A stretch of 64,000 bases of DNA, from assembly GCF_000397205.1 (NCBI RefSeq), contig NC_021237.1, positions 2,109,001 to 2,173,000 on the forward strand, read 5' to 3'. This stretch comes from Pseudomonas protegens CHA0. GTDB taxonomy: Bacteria > Pseudomonadota > Gammaproteobacteria > Pseudomonadales > Pseudomonadaceae. How positions within the stretch are numbered: the stretch's first letter is position 1; every line of letters begins with the position of its first letter. A model generated the notes under the pieces. The model searched no databases. It had not been told where the DNA came from and worked only from the letters and a program-made list of their open reading frames with translations. Shown one piece after another: positions 29,071 through 37,152 of this stretch. The position numbers were made by a program, and so were the translations under genes.

Positions 29071-30237
29071 ATGTACCGCTTCTTCGAGCAGCTCAGTTCC
29101 CGGATCGCCGCACCCTTCGTCGGCGACCGTTCACGTAATAGCAAACTCTGGTCCTGCCGCTGCGGGCAATCGCTGTTCTTTCGCAACAGCCAGTGCCTGG
29201 CCTGTTCGGCACTGCTTGGCTACGCACCACACCTGGGGCTGCTGTCTTCCCTGCAGCCCGGGCCGGCGGGCGATACCTGGGTGCTGGATGCCAAGCCCGA
29301 AGCCGGCGCCTTCAGGCGTTGCGCCAACCTCGATACCCCGGCAGCCTGCAACTGGCTGCTGCCGGCGCATCTGACCGACAGCCTGTGCGTGGCCTGCAAG
29401 CTCAATCGCACCATTCCCGACCTGTCCATAGCCGAGAACCCGGAGCGCTGGCGCAAGGTGGAAATTGCCAAGCGCCGGCTGGTAGCGCAATTGCTTGACC
29501 TGGGGTTGCAGGTGATCCCCAAGGGCGAAGATGAGCAGGCCGGGCTGGCCTTTGATTTCATCGGTGTCGATCTGGAGGGCAGGGCGCCGGTTACCGGGCA
29601 TGCCAACGGCCTCATTACGCTGGATATCAAGGAAGCCGACGACGCCCACCGGGAAAAGATCCGGGCCCAGATGCATGAGCCTTACCGCACCCTGCTCGGG
29701 CATTTCCGTCACGAAGTGGGGCATTACTACTGGGACCGGTTGATAGCCAACAGCCCCTGGCTGGAAGCCTTTCGCAGCCTCTTCGGCGATGAACGCTACA
29801 GCTACGCGCAAGCTCTGGAGCGGCACTACCAGAAGGGCGCGCCGGCTGGCTGGCAGCAAAGCCATGTCAGCGCCTACGCCACCATGCACCCCTGGGAAGA
29901 CTGGGCGGAGACCTGGGCTCACTACCTGCACATGGTGGACGCAGTGGACACCGCCTTGGGTTTCGGCATGAGCGCCCGGGACGTCGACCTCGACTACCAG
30001 CCGTTTCCCTTGAGCAGCCTCTATGATCCGCAGCATCCAGGCGGGCCGGCGTTCCTGGCTTTCGTCAACGCCTGGATCGAACTGGCGGGCATGCTCAACG
30101 AACTGTCCCGCAGCATGGGCCAACCGGATTTCTACCCCTTCATCCTGCCGCCCGCGGTGATTGCCAAATTGCATTTCATCCACCTGGTGATCCAGCAGGA
30201 AGGCGGCCGCGCCGACGAAGTCCTGTTCCTGGACTGA
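29071..30237 (+). CDS. Zinc-ribbon plus zincin-like metallopeptidase (Peptidase_Mx / DUF2248)
   Basis: A 388-residue protein with an N-terminal zinc ribbon (CRCGQSLFFRNSQCLAC at about residues 29-47, and CVACK further on) and a C-terminal metallopeptidase domain carrying HEVGHYYWDRL, an HExxH zinc site. DIKEADDAHREKIRAQM precedes it, typical of the family. There is no signal peptide, so it is probably cytoplasmic. The substrate is not known. AGGAGG lies a few bases before the ATG. It stands alone between ligA and ffs. Confidence 0.85.
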   Translation: MYRFFEQLSSRIAAPFVGDRSRNSKLWSCRCGQSLFFRNSQCLACSALLGYAPHLGLLSSLQPGPAGDTWVLDAKPEAGAFRRCANLDTPAACNWLLPAHLTDSLCVACKLNRTIPDLSIAENPERWRKVEIAKRRLVAQLLDLGLQVIPKGEDEQAGLAFDFIGVDLEGRAPVTGHANGLITLDIKEADDAHREKIRAQMHEPYRTLLGHFRHEVGHYYWDRLIANSPWLEAFRSLFGDERYSYAQALERHYQKGAPAGWQQSHVSAYATMHPWEDWAETWAHYLHMVDAVDTALGFGMSARDVDLDYQPFPLSSLYDPQHPGGPAFLAFVNAWIELAGMLNELSRSMGQPDFYPFILPPAVIAKLHFIHLVIQQEGGRADEVLFLD

Positions 30238-30243
30238 TCCTCT

Positions 30244-30340
30244 CCGTCCTGTAGGGGCGAGCTTGCTCGCGAAGGCCCCAGCGCGATTTCCCTGATGCAC
30301 CGCGATGCCTGTTTCGCCAGCAAGTTCGCCCCCACGGCAG
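30244..30340. repeat. Inverted pair of REP-type elements
   Basis: CTGTAGGGGCGAGCTTGCTCG on the left and an inverted, degenerate GCCAGCAAGTTCGCCCCCACG on the right flank a 40-bp spacer. This is the common GAGCTTGCTCGC-type fluorescens REP. It follows the metallopeptidase stop codon and probably helps end its transcript. Confidence 0.7.
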
Positions 30341-30394
30341 GTGGGCCACGGCCAAGTGCTTGAAGCCCATCGAATTTTAATCTGCAGCCAGCGG

Positions 30395-30422
30395 TTGTAA
30401 GTTCGACTCAGATAGGTACAAT
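30395..30422 (+). promoter_or_regulatory. ffs promoter
   Basis: TTGTAA (30395-30400), a 16-bp spacer and TACAAT (30417-30422). The predicted start near 30429 would give a precursor with about 25 extra 5' bases that pair with the 3' flank. Confidence 0.6.
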
Positions 30423-30454
30423 GGCGCGGCTCGCCGTCAGGCGAGCGTCGTTAT

Positions 30455-30564
30455 GGTGACCCCATCGGTCCCCCCGCAACGATTACCCGTGAACCTGGTC
30501 AGAGCCGGAAGGCAGCAGCCACAGCGGGAACATTGTGTGCCGGGGTGTGGCTGGTGGGGTTGCC
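30455..30564 (+). ncRNA. ffs: 4.5S RNA of the signal recognition particle
   Basis: The conserved SRP RNA apex is plain: GGTCAGAGCCGGAAGGCAGC followed by AGCC and, further on, GTGTGCCGGGGTG, the symmetric and asymmetric internal loops that bind Ffh. The ends GGTGACCCCATC and GGTGGGGTTGCC pair as the closing helix. Flanking sequence TTATGG/CCATAA extends that helix in the precursor. Mature ends are estimated to within a few bases. With Ffh it targets membrane proteins to SecYEG through FtsY. Confidence 0.95.
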
Positions 30565-30751
30565 TCCATAACGCTCCTCGTTGGTCCTCAACGAGATGAA
30601 TCAAAATTCCTGCCAACCTTCGAGCTCGTGCAGCATTTCTGTTGACGTGCCGTTGTCGTGCGCCTTGTTTGTGGTTCGCCAATCCCTGTGTCCTGTTGGC
30701 CCGGGCGGCGGGCTCCTGGAATATCCAACGCCTTTGAATCAAGGAGTGGTC

Positions 30752-31255
30752 ATGGCGCTAACCAGTAAGATCTCCCTCTATGACGATCGTTGGCCTGCGG
30801 CATTTGCAGGGGAGAAGGCGCGCATAGCCAAAGGCTTCGGTTGCGAGCTGATGGATATTCATCACGTGGGGAGCACTGCTGTTCCAGGATTGGCGGCCAA
30901 GCCGGAAATCGATCTGCTGGTGGTGGTCGCGGAGCAGGTGGATGAAGCCGCGCGCAATGCCTTCATGGCGACCCTGGGGTATGTCCGGGGTAGCAATCTG
31001 TCCCCCGGGCATCATTTTTACCGTCGCGATGTAGAGGGTATACGCACCCACAAGGTGCATGTCTGTGTCGCCGGTCATGAGCAGGTGGGGCGCATGCTGC
31101 GCTTTCGCGATCTGTTGCGTCAGGACAGCGGCATCCGCCAACAGTATCAGGATCTGAAGTTTCGGCTTGAGGCCAGCAATCGCGAGGGCATTGGCGAGTA
31201 CCTTGCGCAGAAGGCCCCCTTTATCGACGCCCTGATGGGGGCTCAGTCATCGTGA
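30752..31255 (+). CDS. GrpB family protein (nucleotidyltransferase-like fold)
   Basis: A 167-residue protein with the GrpB/UPF0157 motifs IHHVGSTAVPGLAAKPEIDLLV and THKVHVCVAGHEQ. The domain has a nucleotidyltransferase-like fold but its biochemical role is not settled. AAGGAG stands five bases before the chosen ATG; an upstream in-frame ATG would start in the ffs 3' flank and lacks family similarity. It stands alone, convergent with a LysR gene. Confidence 0.85.
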   Translation: MALTSKISLYDDRWPAAFAGEKARIAKGFGCELMDIHHVGSTAVPGLAAKPEIDLLVVVAEQVDEAARNAFMATLGYVRGSNLSPGHHFYRRDVEGIRTHKVHVCVAGHEQVGRMLRFRDLLRQDSGIRQQYQDLKFRLEASNREGIGEYLAQKAPFIDALMGAQSS

Positions 31256-31308
31256 CTGCCTCGTTGTGCCCAAATGCTCGGTGTTGCCTGCAAGGTTGCT
31301 GCGGGCTG

Positions 31309-32175
31309 TCAGGCCCCCAGCTGCTCCCTCAGCAACTGCGCAAAGGCGTCCCTGGCGCCATGGTGTTGTACATCCTTGTGCCAGACAAAACGGTTATCCA
31401 CCGGTAGCAGGTCGTCGAAGCGCTGCACGCTCAGGTTGGCCGATTGCGAATAGCGCTCCAGCACCCCTTCCGGTATCAGCGAGACCCCGGCCCCCACGCT
31501 GACGCAGCCGATGATGGTGCCCCAGCTGGCATAGCCGGTGATGGGCAGGTTCAGACCGTGCCTGCCCAACCAGTTTTCCAGGGCGCGGCGATAGGGGCAG
31601 CCCGGCGGCCACATGAACAGGTTGTGGTGCTGCAAGTCGCTGGCGCTGCGGATAGGGGCGCTGTTTCCGCTGGAGATCAGCACCAGGGGTTCGTGGTAGA
31701 GCACGGTCTGTTGCAGTTTGGCCGGCAGGCTGTCGATGGCCACCAGGGCGCCGTCGATGCGTTGGTGCAGCAGCTCTTCAAAGAGTTGCGACCAGGTTCC
31801 GGTCACCAGCTCCACGCTCACCTTCGGATAGCGCTTGTGGTATTGCGCCAGCAGGGGAGGCAGGCGCCCACCGGCGCATGACTCGATCGAGCCCAGGCGC
31901 AACAGGCCGCTGGGTTCGGCCTGGTTGTCCACTGCACGTTTGGCTTCATCCACCAGGGCCAGGATGCGTTCACTGTAGCCGAGGAAGATTTCCCCGGCGG
32001 GGCTGATCCGCAGGCCGCGCCCGACCCGGGTAAACAGCTCGGTGCCCAGCTCGCCTTCCAGCTGCTTGAGGCGGTTGGTGATATTGGACGGCACGCAATG
32101 CAGTTGCTCGGCCGCTCGGGCAATGCTGCCGGTGCGGGCCACGGCCTTCACCATTTTCAGTTGGGTCAGTTCCAT
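31309..32175 (-). CDS. LysR family transcriptional regulator
   Basis: A 288-residue regulator with an N-terminal helix-turn-helix (TGSIARAAEQLHCVPSNITNRL, then GRGLRISPAGEIFL) and an effector-binding domain. It diverges from an EamA-type exporter gene with a 105-bp gap, the common layout for a LysR protein that controls a neighbouring transporter. The ligand cannot be told from sequence. Confidence 0.9.
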   Translation of the reverse strand: MELTQLKMVKAVARTGSIARAAEQLHCVPSNITNRLKQLEGELGTELFTRVGRGLRISPAGEIFLGYSERILALVDEAKRAVDNQAEPSGLLRLGSIESCAGGRLPPLLAQYHKRYPKVSVELVTGTWSQLFEELLHQRIDGALVAIDSLPAKLQQTVLYHEPLVLISSGNSAPIRSASDLQHHNLFMWPPGCPYRRALENWLGRHGLNLPITGYASWGTIIGCVSVGAGVSLIPEGVLERYSQSANLSVQRFDDLLPVDNRFVWHKDVQHHGARDAFAQLLREQLGA

Positions 32176-32280
32176 TGCTCATTTCCAGTGAGGAATAACC
32201 TCAGTATCGGTTAATTGTGGTGAGTTGTGCAGGGCGGGACACTGCAGGTCCTCTTCTTGCCTCTGGATATCTGTGTCGTG

Positions 32281-33210
32281 ATGCTCTCGCCCCTGTTCAA
32301 GCTGGTGCTGGCCACCGCTGCGGTGATTCTGTGTTGGGCCTATTCGCCGGTGGGCATCCATATCGGCCTGGAGGGCTACAGCCCCGGGCACCTGGCCTTG
32401 CTGCGGTTCCTGATTGCCTCGCTGTTCATGGCCGCAATGGCGCTGGTGCTGAAGATCTCCCTGCCGCGCTGGCGCGACCTGCCCTGGTTGCTGGTACTGG
32501 GTTTCTTCGCCATCGCTTTTCATCACGTCAGCCTCAACTACGGCCAGCAAGGGCTGAGCGCCGGAGCATCCAGCGTGCTGGCGCAGTCCGCGCCGATCTT
32601 CAGCACGCTGATCGCGTTTTTCTGGCTCAGGGAGCCGGTCAGTGGCTGGCGTTGGCTTTGTGTGGTGATCGGGCTGTTGGGGGCGGTGCTGGTGGTGGCC
32701 GGTGACAAGGGCCTGGGGGCGATCGAGCCGCGAGGGCTGCTGGTGCTTCTGGCGGCGTTTTCCTGGGGGCTGTACTTCGTCTTGCAGCGGCGCTTTTCCG
32801 GGCGTTATGGGGTGTTGACCACTGTCTGCTACATGGTCTGGGGCGGTACGCTACTGCTCTTGGTGTATGCCCCCGGGCTGACGCAGGCGGTGGCCCAGGC
32901 ATCACTACGGGTGAACCTGGCGGTGCTATTGCTGGGGCTGTTTCCCAGTGCATTGGCTTACCTGGCCTGGGCCTATGTGCTGGCACGGGTCGAGGTCAGC
33001 CGCGCGTCGATCGCCATGTACCTGATTCCGCCGGTGGCGATGCTGCTGGCCGCGACGGTGCTGGGCGAAACTCTGCAGTCCAGCGTGGTGCTGGGGGCGG
33101 CGGTGGTGCTGGGTAGCGTGATGGCGATGCAATTGGACGGGCGTTGGCGGTGGCGCCGGCGCTTGTCGGCGACACCTGCCAATGAGGTGCCTGCCGGGCA
33201 AGGCCGCTAG
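32281..33210 (+). CDS. EamA/DMT superfamily transporter
   Basis: A 309-residue inner-membrane protein with about ten helices in two EamA repeats: ILCWAYSPVGIHIGLEGYSPGHLALLR in the first and WGLYFVLQRRF in the second, with the family-typical LNYGQQGLSAGASSVLAQSAPIFSTLI. Probably exports a small metabolite or amino acid. The ATG at 32281 was chosen because the first helix starts there; a longer frame would add 18 residues. The ribosome site is weak. Confidence 0.88.
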   Translation: MLSPLFKLVLATAAVILCWAYSPVGIHIGLEGYSPGHLALLRFLIASLFMAAMALVLKISLPRWRDLPWLLVLGFFAIAFHHVSLNYGQQGLSAGASSVLAQSAPIFSTLIAFFWLREPVSGWRWLCVVIGLLGAVLVVAGDKGLGAIEPRGLLVLLAAFSWGLYFVLQRRFSGRYGVLTTVCYMVWGGTLLLLVYAPGLTQAVAQASLRVNLAVLLLGLFPSALAYLAWAYVLARVEVSRASIAMYLIPPVAMLLAATVLGETLQSSVVLGAAVVLGSVMAMQLDGRWRWRRRLSATPANEVPAGQGR

Positions 33211-33265
33211 TGCCGGCCTTGCAAGTGCCAGCGCCGCGCAATGGCGGGGCGCTGCCGGGCGGGAT

Positions 33266-34159
33266 TCAGCTCTTTTTCTTGAACAGGCGGCCGATGAGGG
33301 CGGCAAGGCCCAATACCCCCAGGACGATGAATTTCTTGCCGGCCAGGAGCAGTACGCCGAGCTTGGCGAAGAGCCCGGCCTTGCTGGCGAGGCCGCCGGC
33401 CACCAGGGCGGCGAGGCCGTAGGAAGCCAGTTTGTCGGTGCTCGGGTTGTAGTCGGCGTAGCGGTTGCCGTCGGTGAAGTTGGTAAAGGCCAGCACCTTG
33501 GGAATCTCGCGCTTGATGGTGTCCAGGTCGTCCATTGAAGCCACGGCATTGAGTTCCAGCACGCCTTCGCGGCCCAGCACGCGGATGCTGTAGTTCAGGG
33601 TGTGGCTCTGGGCGCCTTCGGCCTTGAGTTCACGGGCCCAGTACATCTTGTGCGATTGCGCGTCATAGCTTGGCTGCTCGGCCCAGCCCAACAGGTGAAT
33701 GGCGCCGTAGCCCTGTTCCTGGCGCTGCTTGTTGTCTTCCTCGTCCGCTTCCTGCATCTGCTTGAGCAGGTCCTGGTAGTTGATCTTCGCGGCGTCGTCG
33801 TCGGAGATGTGCCCATCGTTCTTGTAGCTGATGATCACGCCCCAGCCTTCGGCGGACAGCGGGCTGACGGCGCTGGGCACGATCATGCCCAGGGTGGTGA
33901 AGCCAGGTGGATTGCCCCAGCCCTCGGTGAGCAGCTTCTCGGTGTCCTTGGGGTTGAGGTAGTAGAACTCCTTGCTCAGATCGAGGTTGGCGATATCCCC
34001 GGGCAGCTTGACGTTGCCGTGGCGTGGGGAGAGAGAGGCGAGAAACTGTTCGGCGGTCTGGGGTTCGGCGTCCTTGCTCTCGGGCGCGGTGGCGGCGCTG
34101 GCAAGAAAGGGCATGGCGCAGAGGGCGGCCATGGCCAAGAGGAGGCGCAGGTACTTCAT
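33266..34159 (-). CDS. DUF2167 family membrane protein
   Basis: A 297-residue protein with a signal peptide (MKYLRLLLAMAALCAMPFLASA), a large extracytoplasmic domain with the family-typical GFTTLGMIVPSAVSPLSAEGWGVIISY, a WAEQPSYDAQSHKMYWARE segment, and two C-terminal hydrophobic stretches (GLAALVAGGLASKAGLFAKLG and KFIVLGVLGLAALIGRL) ending in basic residues. Function unknown. Convergent with the EamA gene. Confidence 0.85.
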   Translation of the reverse strand: MKYLRLLLAMAALCAMPFLASAATAPESKDAEPQTAEQFLASLSPRHGNVKLPGDIANLDLSKEFYYLNPKDTEKLLTEGWGNPPGFTTLGMIVPSAVSPLSAEGWGVIISYKNDGHISDDDAAKINYQDLLKQMQEADEEDNKQRQEQGYGAIHLLGWAEQPSYDAQSHKMYWARELKAEGAQSHTLNYSIRVLGREGVLELNAVASMDDLDTIKREIPKVLAFTNFTDGNRYADYNPSTDKLASYGLAALVAGGLASKAGLFAKLGVLLLAGKKFIVLGVLGLAALIGRLFKKKS

Positions 34160-34291
34160 CGTATTCCCTTACATTTTGTGACAAGTTGGCGGGGAGGATA
34201 ACGATGAGTGCCGGGCGGCTCAATGTGGCGGTCGGTTTTATTTTGCTGCAGGGTCGGGCGCCGATGCCGGCGCCGTTTACGGGCTGGCGAC

Positions 34292-34663
34292 TCAGTCGAT
34301 GGTCAGGTACAGCACCCGCAGGCGGTGGCCGTCCGGGTCGAGGGCCACCAGGGTGTAGCCGAAATCCATCTGGGTCGGCGGCTGGGCGATGGCCATCCCC
34401 AGGGCTTGCCAGTGCCGATGCAGTTCATCCACCGCTTCGCGGCTGTCCACGGCCCAGCCCAGTTCGCCGCCACCGCCGACGGCCTGAGCGCTCGGCTGGA
34501 CAGTGTGTCGGGACCAGAGGCCAAGCTTGATCCCCGAGTCGAGGATGAACAAGGCGAAAGTCGGGCCGGATTCCACCGGCGGTTTATCCAGCAAGCGGCT
34601 GTAGAACTCTGCGCTGAGGGCAGGGCTGTCCACGTAGAGCAGGAAATAGGTGTTGGTGATCAT
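34292..34663 (-). CDS. VOC superfamily protein (glyoxalase/dioxygenase-like)
   Basis: A 123-residue one-domain VOC protein: NTYFLLYVDSPALSAEFYSRLL at the start, FALFILDSGIKLGLWSRH in the middle, and DPDGHRLRVLYL at the end, which supplies the usual C-terminal metal-side glutamate region in altered form (no Glu at the last position). The ATG at 34663 has GGAG six bases upstream. The substrate is unknown; members range from drug-resistance proteins to isomerases. Confidence 0.82.
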   Translation of the reverse strand: MITNTYFLLYVDSPALSAEFYSRLLDKPPVESGPTFALFILDSGIKLGLWSRHTVQPSAQAVGGGGELGWAVDSREAVDELHRHWQALGMAIAQPPTQMDFGYTLVALDPDGHRLRVLYLTID

Positions 34664-34747
34664 GGCGACTCCAGAGGCCTTTGGGTTGTGCGTTGGGCGC
34701 AAGCTTAGGGGGCTGGCCTGTCAGTTCCTGTCAGGAGTCGTCGATTG

Positions 34748-34788
34748 AAAAAGAGGCCGGCTTATCGGTGTCGATAAACCTGCCTCTT
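34748..34788 (-). terminator. Terminator of the XRE gene
   Basis: A 17-bp imperfect stem (34751-34767 with 34772-34788) is followed on the minus strand by TTTTTC. It lies 21 bp after the XRE stop codon. Confidence 0.8.
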
Positions 34789-34809
34789 GGAGTTGATTTG
34801 TTGCGGGGC

Positions 34810-35124
34810 TCAAGGCTTGGACAAGGCCTGGTCTACCGCTGCTATCAGCTTTCCCAGATCCTTCGGGGTGGCTTTGTGAATGACACCGAACAAATAAGCC
34901 CGCTGTTCCTCTTCGTCGCCCAGATCGGCGAAGAAGGCTTTCAGCTTCACTCCCAGTACTTCGGCTAGCAGAAATAGAGCTTCAACGCTGGGGGTGTAGG
35001 TGCCGGTTTCGAAGCGGCTGATGGTTTTTGGGTCAAAACCGGTTTTTTCACCTAGTTCAGCCTGAGTAAGCCCCGCTACCTTTCGATAGCGCTTGATGGC
35101 TGCACCCAAACTTGAAATTTGCAT
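34810..35124 (-). CDS. XRE family helix-turn-helix regulator
   Basis: A 104-residue protein with a classic N-terminal XRE helix-turn-helix (AIKRYRKVAGLTQAELGEKTGFDPKTISRFETG, given here as family hallmark positions 9-42) and a short acidic C-terminal tail. It has its own terminator and no obvious partner gene. Base composition is lower in GC than its surroundings, and the adjoining 444-bp gap shows degraded open frames, so it may be a remnant of an acquired segment. Confidence 0.85.
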   Translation of the reverse strand: MQISSLGAAIKRYRKVAGLTQAELGEKTGFDPKTISRFETGTYTPSVEALFLLAEVLGVKLKAFFADLGDEEEQRAYLFGVIHKATPKDLGKLIAAVDQALSKP

Positions 35125-35568
35125 CGCTCAATTCCCATTTAGAATCAAGAACTTAACGATAAATATTGGCATTAGACAACACCATGGTTCATCACCTTGC
35201 TTTGCAAAATGTGATGTATTTCGTAGAATCGGCGCTTCGGACAGGTATTTGGTGATCTAGTTTCAGAAGGCTGGTTTATGAAACAAGAAATCATTGCATT
35301 TCCCTTGTTCACCTAAACCAAGGACTTGGCAGAGGCTCGAACGTCTCGTAAATCCCGCCAACGCTCCGTCCGCCGTCCCCACCTGACGCCTCATCTGATC
35401 CTAGTTGATCTCCGTCGAATCGATGGTCAACTGCCGCGCAAACCGCTGTACGGCTGCAATCAGGGCGAACCTTCCGATTGAGCCGTACCGCCAGGAAAGT
35501 ACATCGCGAATCAGCCTCTTGCCGGGTGCCGGTAACTGTTGATCGCAGGCTGTCTATGGAGTTCTAAA
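35125..35568. other. 444-bp AT-richer gap with degraded reading frames
   Basis: No intact gene recognised. A plus-strand frame from ATG 35278 reads MKQEIIAFPLFT, stops at 35314-35316, then continues open in the same frame to a TGA at 35479-35481 (68 codons in all with one internal stop). On the minus strand a 43-codon open stretch (35546-35420) has no start codon. These look like decayed coding sequence, but neither resembles a family I know. The aer ribosome site is at the right end. Confidence 0.4.
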
Positions 35569-37134
35569 GTGCGTCTCAATTTGCCGGTCACCTCTGTTGA
35601 GCAGACCTTTCCCGACCAGCAGCGGCTCATATCCGCCACCGACATCAACAGTCACATCACGTACTGCAACGCCGAGTTCGCAGCGATGAGCGGTTTCAGC
35701 CAGGCCGAACTGATCGGCAGCACCCATAACCTGGTTCGCCACCCGGACATGCCGGCGGCGGTGTTCGAGTCGATGTGGGGTTACCTGAAGGCCGGCCAGA
35801 GCTGGATGGGTGTGGTGAAGAACCGTTGCAAGAACGGCAATTTCTATTGGGTCAGCGCCTATGTCACGCCGATCCTGGAGGACGGAAAACTGGTGGGCTA
35901 CGAGTCGGTGCGGGTCAAGCCAAGCCGAGAGCAGGTCAGCCGCGCCGAAACCTTGTATGCGCGCCTGCGGGCCGACAAGGCGCCGGTTTGCGCCTGGCGC
36001 CGCATCGAGGCCGCAGCCCGGCCCTTGCTGCTGCCGGTGGCGGTGGCGGTAGGCTGCCTGGCCGCCTTCCACTGGCTGCCGACGCTGGCCGCCCAGGGCT
36101 GTACGGTCGCGGGTTTCGTGGCTGTCGGGCTGCTGGCCCAGCGCCGCCTGGGGCAGCAGCTCAAGCAGATTGTCAGTAGCACACCGAACACCTTTGCCGA
36201 TCCGATCTGCGCCCTGGCCTACAGCGAAGCACTGGGGCCGGCGGCGCAGTTGCAGATGATCCTGATCAGTGAGGAGGCGCGCCTAAAGACCGCCCTGACC
36301 CGCCTCAGCGATCTGGCCCGGCAGATGGCTACCGCAGCGGCCGATTCCAGCCAATTGTCCAGCCGCACCGAGTCGGCGCTGCTGGAGCAGCGGGCGGAAA
36401 CCGACATGACCGCGGCCGCCATGACCCAGATGGCTGCTTCAATCACCGAGGTCGCTGAACACGTCCAGCACACCGCCAGCGAAGCCCACACCGCCAACCT
36501 GCTGGCCCGGCAGGGCAGTGAGGTGGCCGGCACCTCGCGGGATGCCATCCAGTTGCTGGCGCGCACCGTGACCCAGATCAACCAGGCCGTGGGCGACCTG
36601 GCCGGGCAGACCCAGGAGATCATGGTGGCGGCGAGCATGATCCAGGCGATTGCCGACCAGACCAACCTGCTGGCCCTGAATGCGGCCATCGAGGCAGCCC
36701 GAGCTGGTGAGCAGGGCCGTGGTTTTGCCGTGGTCGCCGATGAGGTGCGGGCCCTGGCCGGCAAGACCCGCGAGTCGACCCAGCAGATCCAGGGCATCAT
36801 CCAGAGCCTGCGCGCCGGGGCCGACGAAGCCGTGCAGATCGCCAGCCTGGGCATTGAGGAGGCGGAGCAGGGCGTGCAGCAGGTGGTCCAGGCCCAGCAG
36901 GCGCTGCAAGGCATCGGCGCGGCAGTGGAGCGCATTACCGATATGAGCCAGCAAATGGCCGCGGCATCCCAGGAGCAGTCCCATGTAGCCGAATCGGTGT
37001 CCGAACAGATCAACAGTGTCGCCGTCACTGTGCAGCGCACTGCCGAGAATGCCAGCGCCGGAGTGGTTCGCGGCGCCGAGCTGGAAAACATCTCTTCCGG
37101 GTTGCGTGCCCTGGTCGAGCGGTTCAACCGCTAG
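35569..37134 (+). CDS. aer: Aer-type PAS methyl-accepting chemotaxis receptor
   Basis: A 521-residue energy/oxygen taxis receptor. The cytoplasmic PAS domain (residues about 10-115) has [20 protein letters not shown] and [17 protein letters not shown], characteristic of Aer with bound FAD. Two closely spaced membrane helices follow at about residues 147-187, with no periplasmic domain. The signalling domain has the highly conserved tip around [20 protein letters not shown] (about 375-395). Start is GTG 35569 with GGAG eight bases upstream. The next gene follows 18 bp later. A second aer-like gene is at the window end. Confidence 0.92.
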   Translation: MRLNLPVTSVEQTFPDQQRLISATDINSHITYCNAEFAAMSGFSQAELIGSTHNLVRHPDMPAAVFESMWGYLKAGQSWMGVVKNRCKNGNFYWVSAYVTPILEDGKLVGYESVRVKPSREQVSRAETLYARLRADKAPVCAWRRIEAAARPLLLPVAVAVGCLAAFHWLPTLAAQGCTVAGFVAVGLLAQRRLGQQLKQIVSSTPNTFADPICALAYSEALGPAAQLQMILISEEARLKTALTRLSDLARQMATAAADSSQLSSRTESALLEQRAETDMTAAAMTQMAASITEVAEHVQHTASEAHTANLLARQGSEVAGTSRDAIQLLARTVTQINQAVGDLAGQTQEIMVAASMIQAIADQTNLLALNAAIEAARAGEQGRGFAVVADEVRALAGKTRESTQQIQGIIQSLRAGADEAVQIASLGIEEAEQGVQQVVQAQQALQGIGAAVERITDMSQQMAAASQEQSHVAESVSEQINSVAVTVQRTAENASAGVVRGAELENISSGLRALVERFNR

Positions 37135-37152
37135 CGACAGTGAGTTCGACTC

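Noticed and set aside
30581..30751. An N-terminal extension of the GrpB-family gene starting just after ffs.
   Set aside because: The extension has no similarity to the family and a good ribosome site stands before the inner ATG at 30752.
35300..35370. A tRNA-like or attachment-site-like stretch near GGCTCGAACGTCTCG.
   Set aside because: It does not fold into a T arm and acceptor stem, and no integrase is nearby.
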